NCBI RefSeq assembly: GCF_021917145.1
Contig: NC_061061.1
Coordinates: forward strand, 9,970,494-10,034,493
Direction: 5' to 3'
DNA length: 64,000 nt
Origin: Hypomesus transpacificus
Taxonomy: Eukaryota; Chordata; Actinopteri; Osmeriformes; Osmeridae
Shown here: piece by piece, positions 36,501-48,900 of the stretch
Layout: each line of letters opens with the position of its first letter
Position numbering within the stretch: position 1 is the stretch's first letter
The notes under the pieces: generated by a model
Told to the model about the DNA's origin: nothing
Database searches by the model: none
The model's input: the letters and a program-made list of their open reading frames with translations, nothing else
Program-made: the position numbers and the translations under genes

Positions 36501-39500
36501 AGAAGCAAGCAGAAGCTCTTATCATTTACATGGGGTCTTTTATATAGCAGAAATAGTGCGAAACATTTCCCTCTCCCCCAATTCAATTCAACAGCTGATC
36601 TTAATCTTCCTATCATTTTTCCTATTCTGATGCACAAATCTATTCCGGGACTAGGTCTCCTCAAGTGACCTTTCCATGCTTAGATTCTATGGGTCTCTAG
36701 TTGCTTAATTGGAGGTATTATTCTGTCTTTCTTCCTCCTCCCTTACAGAGAGAGCGAAAGAGAGAACCTGCCTATTCATGGGAAAATATATCCTAATAAT
36801 ACAACAAGACTGTTGTTTAAAGGAAACAGTTTTACACATGGCGATTGACCAAATTATGGGATTAATTAGAACTAATCAATAAATTTTCGCCAACACAATG
36901 TTAAAGGTAAATCAGGTGCCATCATCTCGACCTGTGTAAGAAGGTTATGTGAACACTTACGAGAAGATAATCAATCTCATCAATTCGTCATCAGTACCGC
37001 AATATGGGCCTTCTGTTTCAAGAAACGAATGCACTCTAAATGTATGTTTCTCATTTTAAAATCACTCACCTCTGAGCTGAAACGCCCCCTCCCCTAGTAC
37101 ACCACAGGCTAATCGTTTGACGACTCATACAACCCGGTATCATCGTCAAAGTGTGCCACGTCGGCGTTTAAATGTCGGATGAATTTCGGATGAAACATGA
37201 ATGAACTCAAGGACCAAACCGGTTGTCTCCCCAGTCTCATAGTCCTGGGCCTGGAGCACTTCAAAGACACGCAGATGCCCCACTATCTGATGTGCCAGTA
37301 CCTGATCCGCAAACACAGCCACAGCCACCTTCGAACCCACATCAAGGAGATGCTCAGCCCCAAAGCTCCTCACAACGTCTTCAAGGTGGGGCCCCTCATC
37401 AACACCGTCACCAGGCGTCACCTGAGGAACGTTCAGTGATAATAACAGCCATACCATTTGTGTATCCCTCTCTCGCTGTCTGTGTAGCTGTACTATGAGA
37501 ACCACATGCTCCCTGCCATGCCCCTGGCATGTGGCAGGGTCATGCCTGGGGAGGAGCGCCCCCCTGTGGAGAGAGAAGAGGCCATCATGCCAAACTGGCT
37601 GAAGGTATGAACCTCACCATCACTCAGGACAATGATTACACAGAAAAGTGAAAAGACAACAAAAACAAGACTGATATTCATGTATTAGTACTTAACTAGT
37701 AGGCAACTGGTTAATGAAATCCTATTTGTATAGCCCTTTTTCAAGAAATGTCACGGAGGGCATACACCCATACTTTAGTAGATAACTTAAACTCCAAAAG
37801 CTGAGGTAAACTGACAACTGACACATGTTTGTATAAATCCCCTGCAGAAAAGTCTACCTGTCATACACAAGGCAGTAATGGCGTATAACAAAGCAAACAG
37901 GCAAGACTCGGATGAAGAACCACCTTCCTATACCTTTCCCAGAGGAACGCAGTACCCCACTTCTCTGCCCCGAAACGTCCGGCTACGTCTACACCCCCAT
38001 ATGAACGACCGAGTCTGCCGCCCGCCCATCGCCCCCAAACCTCGCCCCTTTCACGGTTTCACCCCCACAGGCTCTCTAGCACCGTTAGCCAAAGCACCGC
38101 TAGCCAAAGCACCGCTAGCCAAAACACCGCTAGCCAAAGCACCCACAGAGGCACCCAGCTTTTTGTCCCACATCCCAGGACCTATTCCCTCACACGGTGT
38201 CATCCTATTGGCTAATGCCCCGAGCTCTCCATTCCAAGGGGTCTTGCCATTGGTTACTCCTGCTCATGGGGAAGTGGCCTCGGGTGTCATGCAGATCAAG
38301 CCAGCCACCCCCACGGGATCCCACCTAATAGGCCAGTGTGTGATGTCCACTCACACAGAAACAGCCTACCAACAGATGCAGCAACGCAAACTGTTACCCA
38401 TTCACCCTGCCCCTCGAAAGAAGAACCCCACCATGGCCTTTTCCACGGGCCCTCAGACGGGCCCTTGGCTCCCTTGGCGTATTCGACGCCCCCCCACTTC
38501 CAACCACAGAGCCAAAGCCAGGGAAGCAGCTCTGGCCCGCCAGCGAACCCCCGCCAGGCCCATCCTACCAGCCCCCCCCAGCCCAGACCTCGAGCTAAAC
38601 TCCGCATCCACCCTGACAGATTATGGACTGCAGTCGGCTCCTGTGTTCCTCTCCTGCGCGCCCTCGCCGCCCCTCCTCCCCTCCCCGTTGGGCGCGAGTC
38701 CCATCAACCCTGGCCCGAGCAATCAGAACTGCGGCTGGAGGCAGCCAGTAGACAGGTCAGAGGTCAGAGACGTGGTCGAGCCTTCGTCCGCAAGCTCCCA
38801 ACCGCACGGCAGCCAAACAAGCGGCCTCTCGCTCCACCGCGGTAACACCGCCGTCCCAGACTCCTCAGCGCAGGGGGCCTCTTCGGACAGGAACTCCGAC
38901 TATGTCCTGCTCCAGATGACCTCTAACGGCTCCACCCAGACGTTCTGGGTGCCTCAATACTGCCTCACCCTCAACACCACTCACAATGACTTCCAGCAGT
39001 TAGGCAGCGGGCCCGGCGGCCTTTCGGCTGCCCCGCAACAGCAGCTAGCCCCCCCGACGCCAGAATTACCCTCCGGCCTCTCGTCGCCGACCGCGTCGCC
39101 AGCTAGTGCCGCGACCCAGCAGGAGGCCCCCCTGGACTGTGACCTGCCCAACGCCACGGCTGGACAGAGCCTGGAGGAACAGCTGTACCGGCTGGTGGAG
39201 GGGTTAAAAGACGGGGCGAAAGAGGGAGAGGAGGAGGAGGACGAGGAGGAGGATGAGAGGGGCGGTTGGGGGAATCTGGAGGGTCCCCTCCTCACCCTGT
39301 CGGCATCGTCCGGGAGCCCCTGCTCCAGCCTGGACAGCCAAGCCGACGCCCTGGAGAGGATGATGGCAGACGGGATGGAGGGAGGGCGGGATGAGACGGA
39401 GGAGGAGGAGGAGGAGGAAAGGACGGAGCTGGGATTGGAGAGGTGCTCAGGAATGTCCAAGGTCCCCCCGCACGCCCCACCAGAGGAGGATCTGAACGGA

Positions 39501-42500
39501 GAAGAGCAGGACAAGAGAGATGGAAAAGGGCGACACCGCACCACGCCAGACATGACCAGGGCGGGTAGAGAGACACCGGGAGGAAGTGAAGGCGAAGGGG
39601 CGAGGAACGAAGGAGAGGAGGAGGGGGAGGGCGGCGAAGGGGAAGGTAGCGGGGGAGGAGGGGATGACGGGAACGGAGGGAGGGGGGAGGGAGACGGAGA
39701 GCAGAGCGGGGAGGGGGAGGGCGGAGGCCGGGGAGAGGGGGAGGAGGAGGGGGAGGGTGTGGCGAGCGGAGGGGAGAAGGACGGGGACGGGGACCCGGAG
39801 AGGCAAGGCGACGAGGAGGAGGAAGAGGACTTTGATGACCTCACACAGGACGAGGATGAAGAGGAAGTGATGTCATCTGCCTCCGAGGAATCTGTGCTCT
39901 CCGTTCCAGAGTTGCAGGTACATGTGTCCTATCAATATCACCCCCCCCCCCCCCCCCCAAAAAAAAACAATACATCATAAGCATGTGCTTAGTAAATTGC
40001 ATTTATACCATTACAGTAGACAGTGGTGGTGGAAAATGTTCCCTTGAGCTCTGTTAACTACTTAGTTACCGTCCCCGATCTCTGGAATCCCACAGGAGAC
40101 CATGAAGAAGCTGACGTGGCTCGCGTCAGAAGGCCGGCTGTGTGGAGAAGGCGACTCTGAGGAGGACGCCTCGCCAAACTCCCCCGTTTCCCAGAACTCC
40201 CAGGAGGAGAACTCGGACGAGGAAGAGGAGGGTCCGGGGGCCAAGGGGGAGGGCCTGGAGCCCGGGGAGGGCGGGGTTAGTAAGGCGGCGGGCGACGAAG
40301 ACGCCCCCCAAGGCGAAGACGCCCCCAGGGCCGGCGGCAAGGCTGCCGGACGAGGCCGAGGTCAGTCTGGAGACACTGGACCAAGCTCACACAGATCATT
40401 CATGTGACGAAATAGTGGACATTTTATTTTGACGAATAAAGTTAAAAGTTCATAAAATTCAACATGAAGGGGGAAGTCTGAACAGTCTTAAGAATCGTGG
40501 TACTCGACAGCTTCATGTCCTATTGAATCGTCCATTCCCACCCGAAATGCGGGCGTCTCCATCTGTCTCAGTTTGGACGATGTGTTCCACAGGAAGGGGC
40601 CGTCCTCCGCCCCGCGGCCTGAGGCGTGCCAGGCGGCAGGAGCGCGACAGCAAGGACGCGTCCAAGCTGCTGCTGCTGTACGACGACCACATCCTGGACA
40701 ACGACCCCCTGAGGGAGAGCAAGGACAACGCCTTCGCCCAGGCCTACCTCAACAGGGTGAGCAGGAGCTAACGGGCTCGCTTTGGCAGGCTGTCTTGTCT
40801 GTGGGGGCCACTGTAAAGCCCTTTATATCAGATATTACTCTGTGATGTATTTGCGTTCTAATATTAGCTATCATTTTACATGATGGGATATGGTATATTA
40901 GCGTTCGTGGCTAATATGAGCTCAAGTATCATCTTACATGATAGGATTTGATATATTAGCTTCATGGCTAATATTAGCTATCATATCACCTTGCATGATA
41001 GGAGATGACGTTTTAGCTTTTCTGGACTTCAGTTCTCCCCCCTATCCATCCTCCCGTCCCTGTCTTCAGGTGAGGGAGACTCTCCAGGACGTCCCGGGGA
41101 AGGTGGAGGAGTTTCTGGGGCTGCTGTACGAGTTTGAGCAGGGCGGCGAGGGGCGCAGTGTGGTCGAGCTGTTTACGCAGCTGCGTGGCGTCCTGGCCGA
41201 CCAGACGGAACTGCTGCGGGACTTTGCAGCCTTCCTCCTCCCCGACCAGGCGCTGGAGTGTGGCCTGGTAGGGTCCATGTCCTCCTGGTTGTCCGTCTCA
41301 AGCAGCCCAGTGGCTTTCATGGCTCCAGTCTGTAGCATATTCAGGCAAAGCCTGCTTGGTTTCCTTTTATAGGCTCTTCTTGTTGCTTTGAGGCCTGACG
41401 TTGTGCCCCTCCTCTATAAATTGGTCAACATGTCCACTTTCCGTTTGATCCCTTTCGTTTATTCTGGTCCTTCCTTTCCTCACGGAACCTCGTATCCCCC
41501 CCCCCCCCCAACCAAATGTAGTTCGAGGAGCAGCAGGCGTTTGAGCGAAGCCGGCGGTTCCTGCGCCAGCTGGAGATCAGTTTTGGGGAGAACCCGTCTC
41601 ACTACCAGAAGATAGTGAAGGCTCTGCAGGGAGGCCCTAACCTCAGCCCCGCCAGCATAGAGGAGGTACGCTCCTCACAGCCTCCCCAGGGGCCGAGCCC
41701 AGAAAGATGCTTTTGTTGGGTGATTCATTTCAAATTTGCTGCAGTGGATTTGGATCTCATAAAGAGTTTAATGCTCGCTGTAAACATTTAATGCGAACCT
41801 CCGGATTGAGGTGTAAATAAGTGTGCGAGACATCGTTTTCGTCTTTCATGTCGATGTTCTCTGTTTACTGTCATACATTTCCTTATTTCTTAACAACGGC
41901 ATCACTGGAATCACTGTGTTTCACTGAGGCCTCTCTTTGTGGCCCCTGTCTTTCCAACAGCTGAAAGCACTGATGTCGTCGCTATTGAAGGGTCACACCC
42001 ATCTCCAGGGGGAGTTCGGGGTGTTCTTTGATGAGCTCCGCCCTCCCCCAGCCCGCCCCGGGCAGTTTGAGGAGGCCTGTTGGCCGGAGGAGGGTGGGGT
42101 GGGAGTGGAAGGCAGCGAGGGGGCCGGCTTGGCGTCCGGGGGAGGGGCCAGCAGCGGGTTTGAGGAAGTTACCCTTCCTGATCTGGAGGAAGAGGAAGAG
42201 GGGCAGAAGATTCCCCCCATATCAGCACGAAGCCGGAGAAGGAAGATGGGCTCCATTGGCAACTATAAGGTTCGGATGAAAATACTTACTTACTATACTA
42301 TACTCCTTTCTAATTGACACCAAATGATTTTACTTTATAATTCAGATTGGTCGGTTGTTGCCTACACAGGAGTGTGATTGGCCAGAAAAGGATTGCTCCT
42401 GCCTCTGTCACGATGCAAAGCTTCGTCGACACAAAAGGAAAGTGTGTTCTCGTTGCCACATCAACAAGGTAATCTAACAGCCTTTTGTGGCTGTTGTTAC

Positions 42501-44408
42501 ACTGTCAAAGGGAATTAGGAATTCCTAGGAAAAGCTATTAAAAATATTTTAAAGGTGGTTTGCAATAGTAATATGGTATATTGTGACAATGAAACATGTA
42601 TATTATAAAAAAGTGAGAGTGAGGGATATTCTAATTTAGCATTCGGTATATTACATATAATAAGAAATTGACAATGTGTAATTAAAGAATGACACACTGC
42701 TGACCTTCCTAGGCCCCAGATGGTGTTTCCAGGGCGATAAAGAGTCTTGACCCCTTGTACCCCGCGTCAACCAGCCCCATGGCTGAATTACCTACTGATG
42801 GAGGTGGAGAAGAGAGGGAGGAGGAGAAGGAGGAGGAGAAGGAGGAAGAGCCAGAAGAGGAGAAGGAAGTGGATTCTGAAGTCAAAGATGAAATTGACAG
42901 CGGGGCAAACAGTCCACTGCCTGGTATGTGCAAATGACAGTTAGAGCTATAAATATTTGGACACTGACACAAGATTTGTTATTTGGGCTTTACCCAAACA
43001 TATTCCAAGTTACAGTTAAATAATTAATATTGATTTAAAGTGCAGTCTTTCAGCTTTAACGCGAGGGTATTTGCATCTCAATTGTAGCGAGGGTTTAGAA
43101 ATTACAGCTCTATAATATGCAGCCCCATTCTTTTCAATGAACCAAAAGTAATCGGACAATTGGCTCAAAAGCAATTTCATTGACAGGTGTGAGCTATTCT
43201 TTGTTATGTCTTCATCAATTAAGCAGGTAAAAGGTCAGGAGTTGATTCCAGGTGTGGCATTTGCATTTGGAAGCTGTTGCTGTGAACCCACAGCATGCGG
43301 TCAAAGGAGCTCTTAGTGCAAAGGAAACAGGCCATCATTAGGCTGTAATAAATAGAGAGAGAGATAGCAGGAACATGAGGAGTGGCCAAATCTACAGTTT
43401 GGTACATTCTGAGAGAAAAAGAATGCACCAAATGCCTCTGCCAACTCGGTTCTTTCATTTCAAATACATTGTGGTGGCGTACAGAGCCAAAATTGTGAAA
43501 ATTGGGATAACCAACCTGCTTTCAAATAAGTTGCTCTCTCTCTCTCCCAGCACAAGGACTGGACTGCTGGGAAGGCAGACTCCCTCTCACGGAAGAGAGG
43601 GGGGAGGAAGAGGACGAGGAAATGGAGGAGGAGGAGGTGGAAGAGGTGGAGGAGGAGTGGAAAGACGGTAAGGGAGAACCCAGTCCTTCACCGAAGAAGA
43701 GCAGGGTGGAAAGAGAAGGGTCGGGCTCATCTCATAGCCCCTCAGTCCCCCTCTCTGGAGTGATGGAGACCCCCCCTCAGCCTCGCCCCAGCCCCCCCTC
43801 TGACCCCCCCGTGTGTGCCAAAAACATCTCCCTCACTGCAAGTGGAGAAAAGGTTATCCTTTGGACAAGGTGAGCGAGATCATTCTTTACTTCCAATGCT
43901 TCTTGTGTTCTTATTTGTAGTTTTTAGAACAAATATATAATGTTGCAATGATGCATCTCGGTCTGGGCCCACAGAGAGGCGGACCGTGTCATTCTAACAA
44001 CCTGCCAGCTGCAAGGAGCCAACCAGAGTACCTTTCAAGCAATCTCCACACAGCTGGGCAACAAGACCCCTAATGAAGTAAGTGGCTGCTTTCAATTGAT
44101 GTTGCACAACGCCATAAACAAAAGTCTAAAAGTCGGTCAGCATTTGTGTTTCAGAGGTTTATGCCTCAACTTGTGCAAGTTATTAGACCTTAAGTCTATT
44201 TAGAATATCATATCAAATGTATTCAGACTAGTTTAGGTTTCTGATGCGTACTGGTCCTTGTTTGTTCCTTTCCTACCGTGTTGTGCAGGTGTCGAGGCGT
44301 TTCAGGGACCTCATGCACCTGTTCCATACTGCCGCTCGCCAGGTCAACTCCAAGGATGAGGCTGTTGCTACGGAACAACAGGCTGCCACTGATAAGGAGC
44401 TGGAGTGA
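27517..44408 (+). CDS. gon4l: gon4l (GON-4-like; zebrafish ugly duckling), complete, 30 coding exons
   Basis: ATG 27,536, stop 44,406. Exons: 27517-27731, 27992-28099, 28296-28519, 28806-28880, 29016-29063, 29158-29202, 29368-29466, 29675-29782, 30044-30214, 30437-30647, 31127-31228, 31472-31512, 31699-31817, 35111-35363, 35538-35624, 35720-35900, 36160-36310, 37235-37385, 37488-37604, 37848-39917, 40096-40360, 40593-40756, 41070-41267, 41522-41665, 41961-42269, 42370-42468, 42713-42923, 43551-43869, 43975-44077, 44289-44408. All phases agree; total about 2,162 residues (human about 2,240). Nuclear corepressor acting with YY1, Sin3a and HDAC1; needed for cell-cycle control and blood formation in fish. 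Landmarks: [55 protein letters not shown]; exons 22-25 hold the PAH-like repeats ([36 protein letters not shown]); exon 26 is cysteine-rich; exons 28-30 hold a SANT/Myb domain ([17 protein letters not shown]...[17 protein letters not shown]). AATAAA at 44,642 and 44,940. Confidence 0.96.
31818..35110. other. gon4l intron 13, expanded by a minisatellite
   Basis: At 3.3 kb this is the longest gon4l intron here, and over half of it is the 20-bp array at 32,811-34,554. The remainder is unique AT-rich DNA with short CA tracts (32,057 and 32,337). No exon was supported inside it. Confidence 0.8.
32811..34554. repeat. 20-bp minisatellite, about 87 copies, with higher-order repeat structure
   Basis: The unit is GCACACGCTCTGTGCCCTAT. 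The first half is almost invariant; the last six bases vary (CCCTAT, CCCCAC, CCCTAC, CCTTAC), and TGTACCTTAT marks some copies. From about 33,300 a larger block recurs, with paired TGTACCTTAT copies at 33,341/33,441, 33,621/33,721, 33,901/34,001 and 34,161/34,261 (the last as TGTACCTAAT). The first copies (32,811-33,070) are nearly uniform. The unit has no stop in any plus frame and 20 is not a multiple of 3, so all three plus frames read through for 490-680 codons. These are repeat artefacts inside an intron, not genes. Confidence 0.98.
37717..37768. repeat. Dispersed repeat fragment sharing ATAGCCCTTTTT, in gon4l intron 19
   Basis: AATCCTATTTGTATAGCCCT TTTTCA followed by GTCACGGAGGG, related to the pieces at 6,943 and 25,158. 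Confidence 0.5.
42938..43520. mobile_element. Degenerate Tc1-like transposon fragment in gon4l intron 27
   Basis: Starts with the TIR-like AGAGCTATAAATATTTGGAC ACTGACACAA. Further on it carries text known from the 5' part of fish Tc1-like transposases: GGTCAAAGGAGCTCTTAGTG CAAAGGAAACAGGCC and AGTTTGGTACATTCTGAGAG, i.e. [11 protein letters not shown]...[13 protein letters not shown] with stops between. It ends near GGCGTACAGAGCCAAAATTG TGAAAATTG without the expected right TIR, so it is an internally deleted, truncated copy. Confidence 0.7.
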
Positions 44409-45024
44409 ACTGGAATGGACCAGTTCTGAACTGCACAGACACGTCTGATTTGAACACACCTGAAACGGATGACTACATGCCTCTCAAGAACAGCTTTGTT
44501 AAGGAGGGATGCAGAATTTGTATTTCAGGTTTTTCACGTCAAGATTCTTGTGATGTCTGGACATTCACAATATTTGGACCGTATGGTCATTTCTGGCATA
44601 TATTATATATATGTTGATGTGTATATATATATGTATGTTAGAATAAAAACCAGCGATGCAATGGGCAGCTTCTATGTTTGACAGTGGTCAGGCATAAAGG
44701 AACTCTTAAGTTATGATGACGTTGAATTGCACCAGCAAAATACTATGTGTTTCAATGAGTTGTTGTAAAATGTTTATTTAAAAAATGCAGTGGTCCCCTT
44801 TTTTTTAGAGCCGTGGTTGTACAGTTGTGTGGCACAGTTCTGAGATGCAGTTTTATTTTATACAATATTGATGTGTGCCTCATCATTTGGCTTGCAAATA
44901 TTCAATCATCTGTGATGGATGAATGGTGGTAGTTTTATCAATAAAAAGTTGTACATGCACAAATATATTAATATGATACATCTTTCGTGTTACCAAATGC
45001 ATGGTTGGTGTAAGTTGTATGCAT

Positions 45025-45700
45025 TAGTGATGTGTCGTTTGTGAACGATTCGTTCATTTTGAACGAATCCTTATAAGGACTCGGGAGTAACGAGTCCTCT
45101 CAACGAGTGATTCGTTCATTTCCCGACTCGGTCTTTCTACGAGTCTTTGGATCATTTTCACGTGACCTGCATAGGCTCTGTTGCTAGAGGAAACGAACGA
45201 TTCGTTCCTTTCCCGACTCGGTCTTTCTACGAGTCTTTGGATCATTTTTCACGTGACCTGTATAGGCTGTAGCAAGAGGAAACGAACGATTCGTTCCTTT
45301 CCCGACTCGGTTTTTCTACGAGTCTTTGGATCATTTTTCACGTGACCTGCATAGGCTCTGTAGCTAGAGGAAACGAATGATTAGTTCCTTCCCCGACTCG
45401 GTCTTTCTACGAGTCTTTGGATCCTTTTTTCACGTGACCCGCATTGTATTTTTTAGTAGAGGAAACAGTTTCCTTATTCCCTTTCACGTGGCCGCTGTTT
45501 TAGTAAGACGTGAATGAATGATATTCGCTCAAGTCATCATACTGACTGGTTTTGTTATTTTATAACAAATTTGTTATTTGTTATTTTATACCCCCCCCCC
45601 CCCCTGAAATGAACAAATGACTCGAAAAAAGATTTGTTCATTTTACTGAACGAGATTCAAAGAACCGAATCAGTAAAAAGAACCGAACTTCCCATCACTA
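45025..45700. mobile_element. Non-autonomous hAT element with internal tandem repeats (676 bp)
   Basis: Ends TAGTGATG and CATCACTA, flanked by the perfect 8-bp duplication GTATGCAT (45,017-45,024 and 45,701-45,708). The subterminal regions repeat GAACGATTCGTTC palindromes. Most of the interior is a roughly 90-bp direct repeat. It sits between the gon4l 3' end and the pdia3 promoter. No transposase frame is present. Confidence 0.92.
45100..45445. repeat. 90-bp tandem repeat, about four copies, inside the hAT element
   Basis: Copies begin with CCCGACTCGGTCTTTCTACG AG at about 45,121, 45,211, 45,300 and 45,391 (spacings 90, 89 and 91). Each holds CACGTGACC and, in copies 1-3, AACGAACGATTCGTTCCTT at the junction. 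Confidence 0.92.
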
Positions 45701-45754
45701 GTATGCATCTCGGAGTAGGAGACGGAACTGGGACAACCCACCCGCGCGATAAAT

Positions 45755-45762
45755 TTACGTCA
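45755..45762 (-). promoter_or_regulatory. Candidate ATF6/XBP1-type element upstream of pdia3
   Basis: TTACGTCA on the plus strand is TGACGTAA on the minus strand, about 150 bp upstream of the pdia3 ATG and next to a second ACGT core (AACGTGC). TGACGT-type motifs are typical of genes induced by the unfolded-protein response, which fits pdia3. Motif match only. Confidence 0.35.
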
Positions 45763-45907
45763 TAACGTGCACCCAAACCAGAAACCAAAGCAGAACCTTT
45801 ACTCATTCAATTTGTTGCCGCAAGCAGGGCCGCACGATTGCAATCTACAGCAACCAGTAATATAACACCGATCCAACTTTTGGGGTGTTCAGCTAATAAT
45901 TGTACAG

Positions 45908-48900
45908 ATGGATACGTTTTCGCGTTGGTTTCACCTGTTTTTGGTGTTTGTATTGGCTGGGCGCAGCGACCTTTTTGCGGCTGCTAGCGATGTGCTAGAT
46001 CTTGGTGACTCCGATTTCGAATACACGGCAGCCGAGCAAGAGACAATGCTGGTGGAGTTTTTTGCCCCCTGGTAAGCAACGTTATAGACATTTAACTTGA
46101 TATGCACATCAGGCCTACGATGCTTAATTGCAAGTACTGTACATTCAAAGCGAGTAGATGAATTTACCCAGCTAGCTCAACTCGATGTGTGCAGGCTGGC
46201 TAATCAGAGAAAGTTGAGAAATGTCGACTCGTTCTTTTCTTGGCCACACTTACACCAGTTACCTCAACTGTCACACATTATTATCACACCTCAATGTACA
46301 TGATGATTAGCTAGATATGTTACTTCCTCTAGTCTTAACGACAATCCATGCCGACATAACGAGCTGCTTATTCACCATCTCCTAACGTCCTCCAGGTGTG
46401 GTCACTGTCAGAAACTTGCACCAGAATATGAAACTGCAGCAACCAAACTGAAAGGGACTGTCTCTTTGGCTAAAGTGAGTATTGTGTGCCGTCACTTAAA
46501 GTGTACTAGGGTATGTCCTCACACAAAGATATTTTGCGTGTAATCTTTAGTGTTGATATTTGTGTCTAATATCCTGCCAGGATATTAATCATGTTCCTGT
46601 TTAGGAGTTGCCTTTCAACTATTGTGGTTTTGTTCATTTGTGGACTTGGAACAGTTCCCACAGTAGGCCCTATATCTATGTTACTGCATCTGTAAGTCTG
46701 ATAAATTGGCTTTTTTACCCATGATTTCTATATCCCAGGTGGACTGCACGGTGAACTCAGAAACATGTGGACGCTATGGGGTCAATGGGTACCCCACTCT
46801 GAAAATCTTCCGCAACGGAGAGGACTCTGCTGCCTATGATGGCCCCCGGAGTGCAGGTGGACTACTACAAATTGTGATTCTGCGAATGTGTGTTTCTAAG
46901 TATAAATATGCCATGTCAAACAGTATTGTCAACGTGTCTTCATAGATGGTATTGTGAGCTTCATGAAGAAACAGGCAGGTCCCAGTTCGGTCCCGTTGCA
47001 CACTGAGGAAGCTCTGAACAACTTTGTGAACAACTTTGAGGCCAGCGTGGTGGGTGAGTACAAATCCTGTAACAGTTATGATGACCAAAGTATAAGTAGC
47101 ACAAATGACAGGAAGACTAATAAAATATAAAATAAAATAGACCAAGTCATCCATCTTTCCCTATGTTCCATCTTCCTATGTCCAATTGAAGTCCCATCCT
47201 GTACTCTCTCCCTTGAACCTTTTCCTTTTGACGTTTCGTGCCCCATTTGTTACTTTCTCCAGTATGTTTTTATGTCAGTCCTTCTCAATTCTCCCTACCT
47301 GTGGTCAGGCTTCTTCTCCAGCGGTGACAGCCCTCAGCTGGCCGAGTTCCTGAAGGCGTCGAGCAGCATGAGAGACAGCTACCGCTTCGGCCACACCACA
47401 GACCTCGGCTTGGGCCTCAGCCACGGCGTGGAGTCAGAGTACGTTCCGAAACTTCTAGACAAGTACCGGGAATTTATCCTGTTGTAGAGGGGATGTTCAA
47501 TACCCAATTATCAGGATTCATTACTTTAAAGTCAGTCTTATCAGTTTGGAACAAATCCAAACAGCAGTTGAGTGCACTACATGTCACAAAAGGTTTACAG
47601 GTTTTTGATGCCGTGTGTGCGTGCGCCCGTCTGTGCTTGTGAACCAGGAGTGTGCTGCTTTTCCGACCCCCGCGACTGAACAGCAAGTTTGAGGAGAGCG
47701 TGGCTAAGTTTGGCGAGGATTTGTCCACCGCTGCCCTTCGACAGTTCATCAAAGACAATGTGTAAGCTTCGTGTGTGTGGGAAGATGAACTGCTGGGTAG
47801 GGGGATAGAGCTGAGTGAGGATGTGCTTTCTTGCTCAGTGTGATGACGTTTTGCTCTCTGGACTTTGTTTGTCTTCCTGCATTATATCAATCCGGTATGT
47901 TTGTCCCCCTATCAGGTTTGGGCTGTGCCCTCACCTGACTCCTGAAAACAGAGAGAACTTGAGGGGGCAGGACTTGCTCACAGCCTACTTTAACGTGGAC
48001 TACCACCGCAACATCAAGGGAACCAACTACTGGAGAAACAGGTTAGTTGTCGGTTATCAGTCAGTCATAACGGAATGGGCTAACTCTTTGAACAGTCTAC
48101 TCTGAATTGAAACTGTATTGCAGAACTATACTACTCACTTGACATTCAATGCTTTTTTACATCACTGAATGCTCCCCCCTCCCCACCCCTTTGTCTGTCC
48201 CTCCCCTCAGGATGATGAAGGTGGCCTCTCAGTTCCAGTCCCGGGGGCTGAGCTATGCTGTGGCTAACAGGGCAGAGTTTCAGGATGAGCTGGAAGAAGA
48301 GTTCAGCGTGGGGCCGGATGGAGGAGAGCTGCCCATCATCTTCATCAGGACCACAAACGGCCACAAGTATATCATGCAGGAGGAGTTCACGTAAGTCACT
48401 TTTTTGCCAAAACATCTCTCCAACTTCTTGTGCCAGAGACTTGGAGCCACGGGTGCTCTTAGCCTTTGACTTGGCTCCCACTAATTTCACGCTTATATTG
48501 TATACTCCCCAAGTCATGTATGCAAATTAGAGCTTGCGCATCCGTCCTACACACTCAAACCTTGTTAGACATTTATGTTGGCCTGATGTGGTCTGGCCAA
48601 ACAGCATCTGTGTGTGTGTGTCTGTCCTGCAGGAGGGATGGTAAGTCCCTGGAGAAATTCCTGGAGGACTACTTTGCTGGCAAACTGAAGAGACACGTCA
48701 AGTCGGAAGCAGTCCCAGCAAGCAACAGCGGCCCAGTAAAGGTGTGTCATAAGCTGTAGGGTTGCAAGTTGTTGTCTATGCTGGCCCTCGTCACTTGACA
48801 GGAAACCAATAGGAGGGACATATCGTCGAGGGGCACTTGTAAGCTGTGCCCGTGTTCGATTGCTTGGTCCTTGCTCTGATCACTAGAGGGTGCTCACTGG

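Noticed and set aside
38981-39844. 287-codon minus-strand serine/proline-rich ORF
   Set aside because: Complement of the Glu/Gly-rich part of gon4l exon 20. The composition alone explains the open frame.
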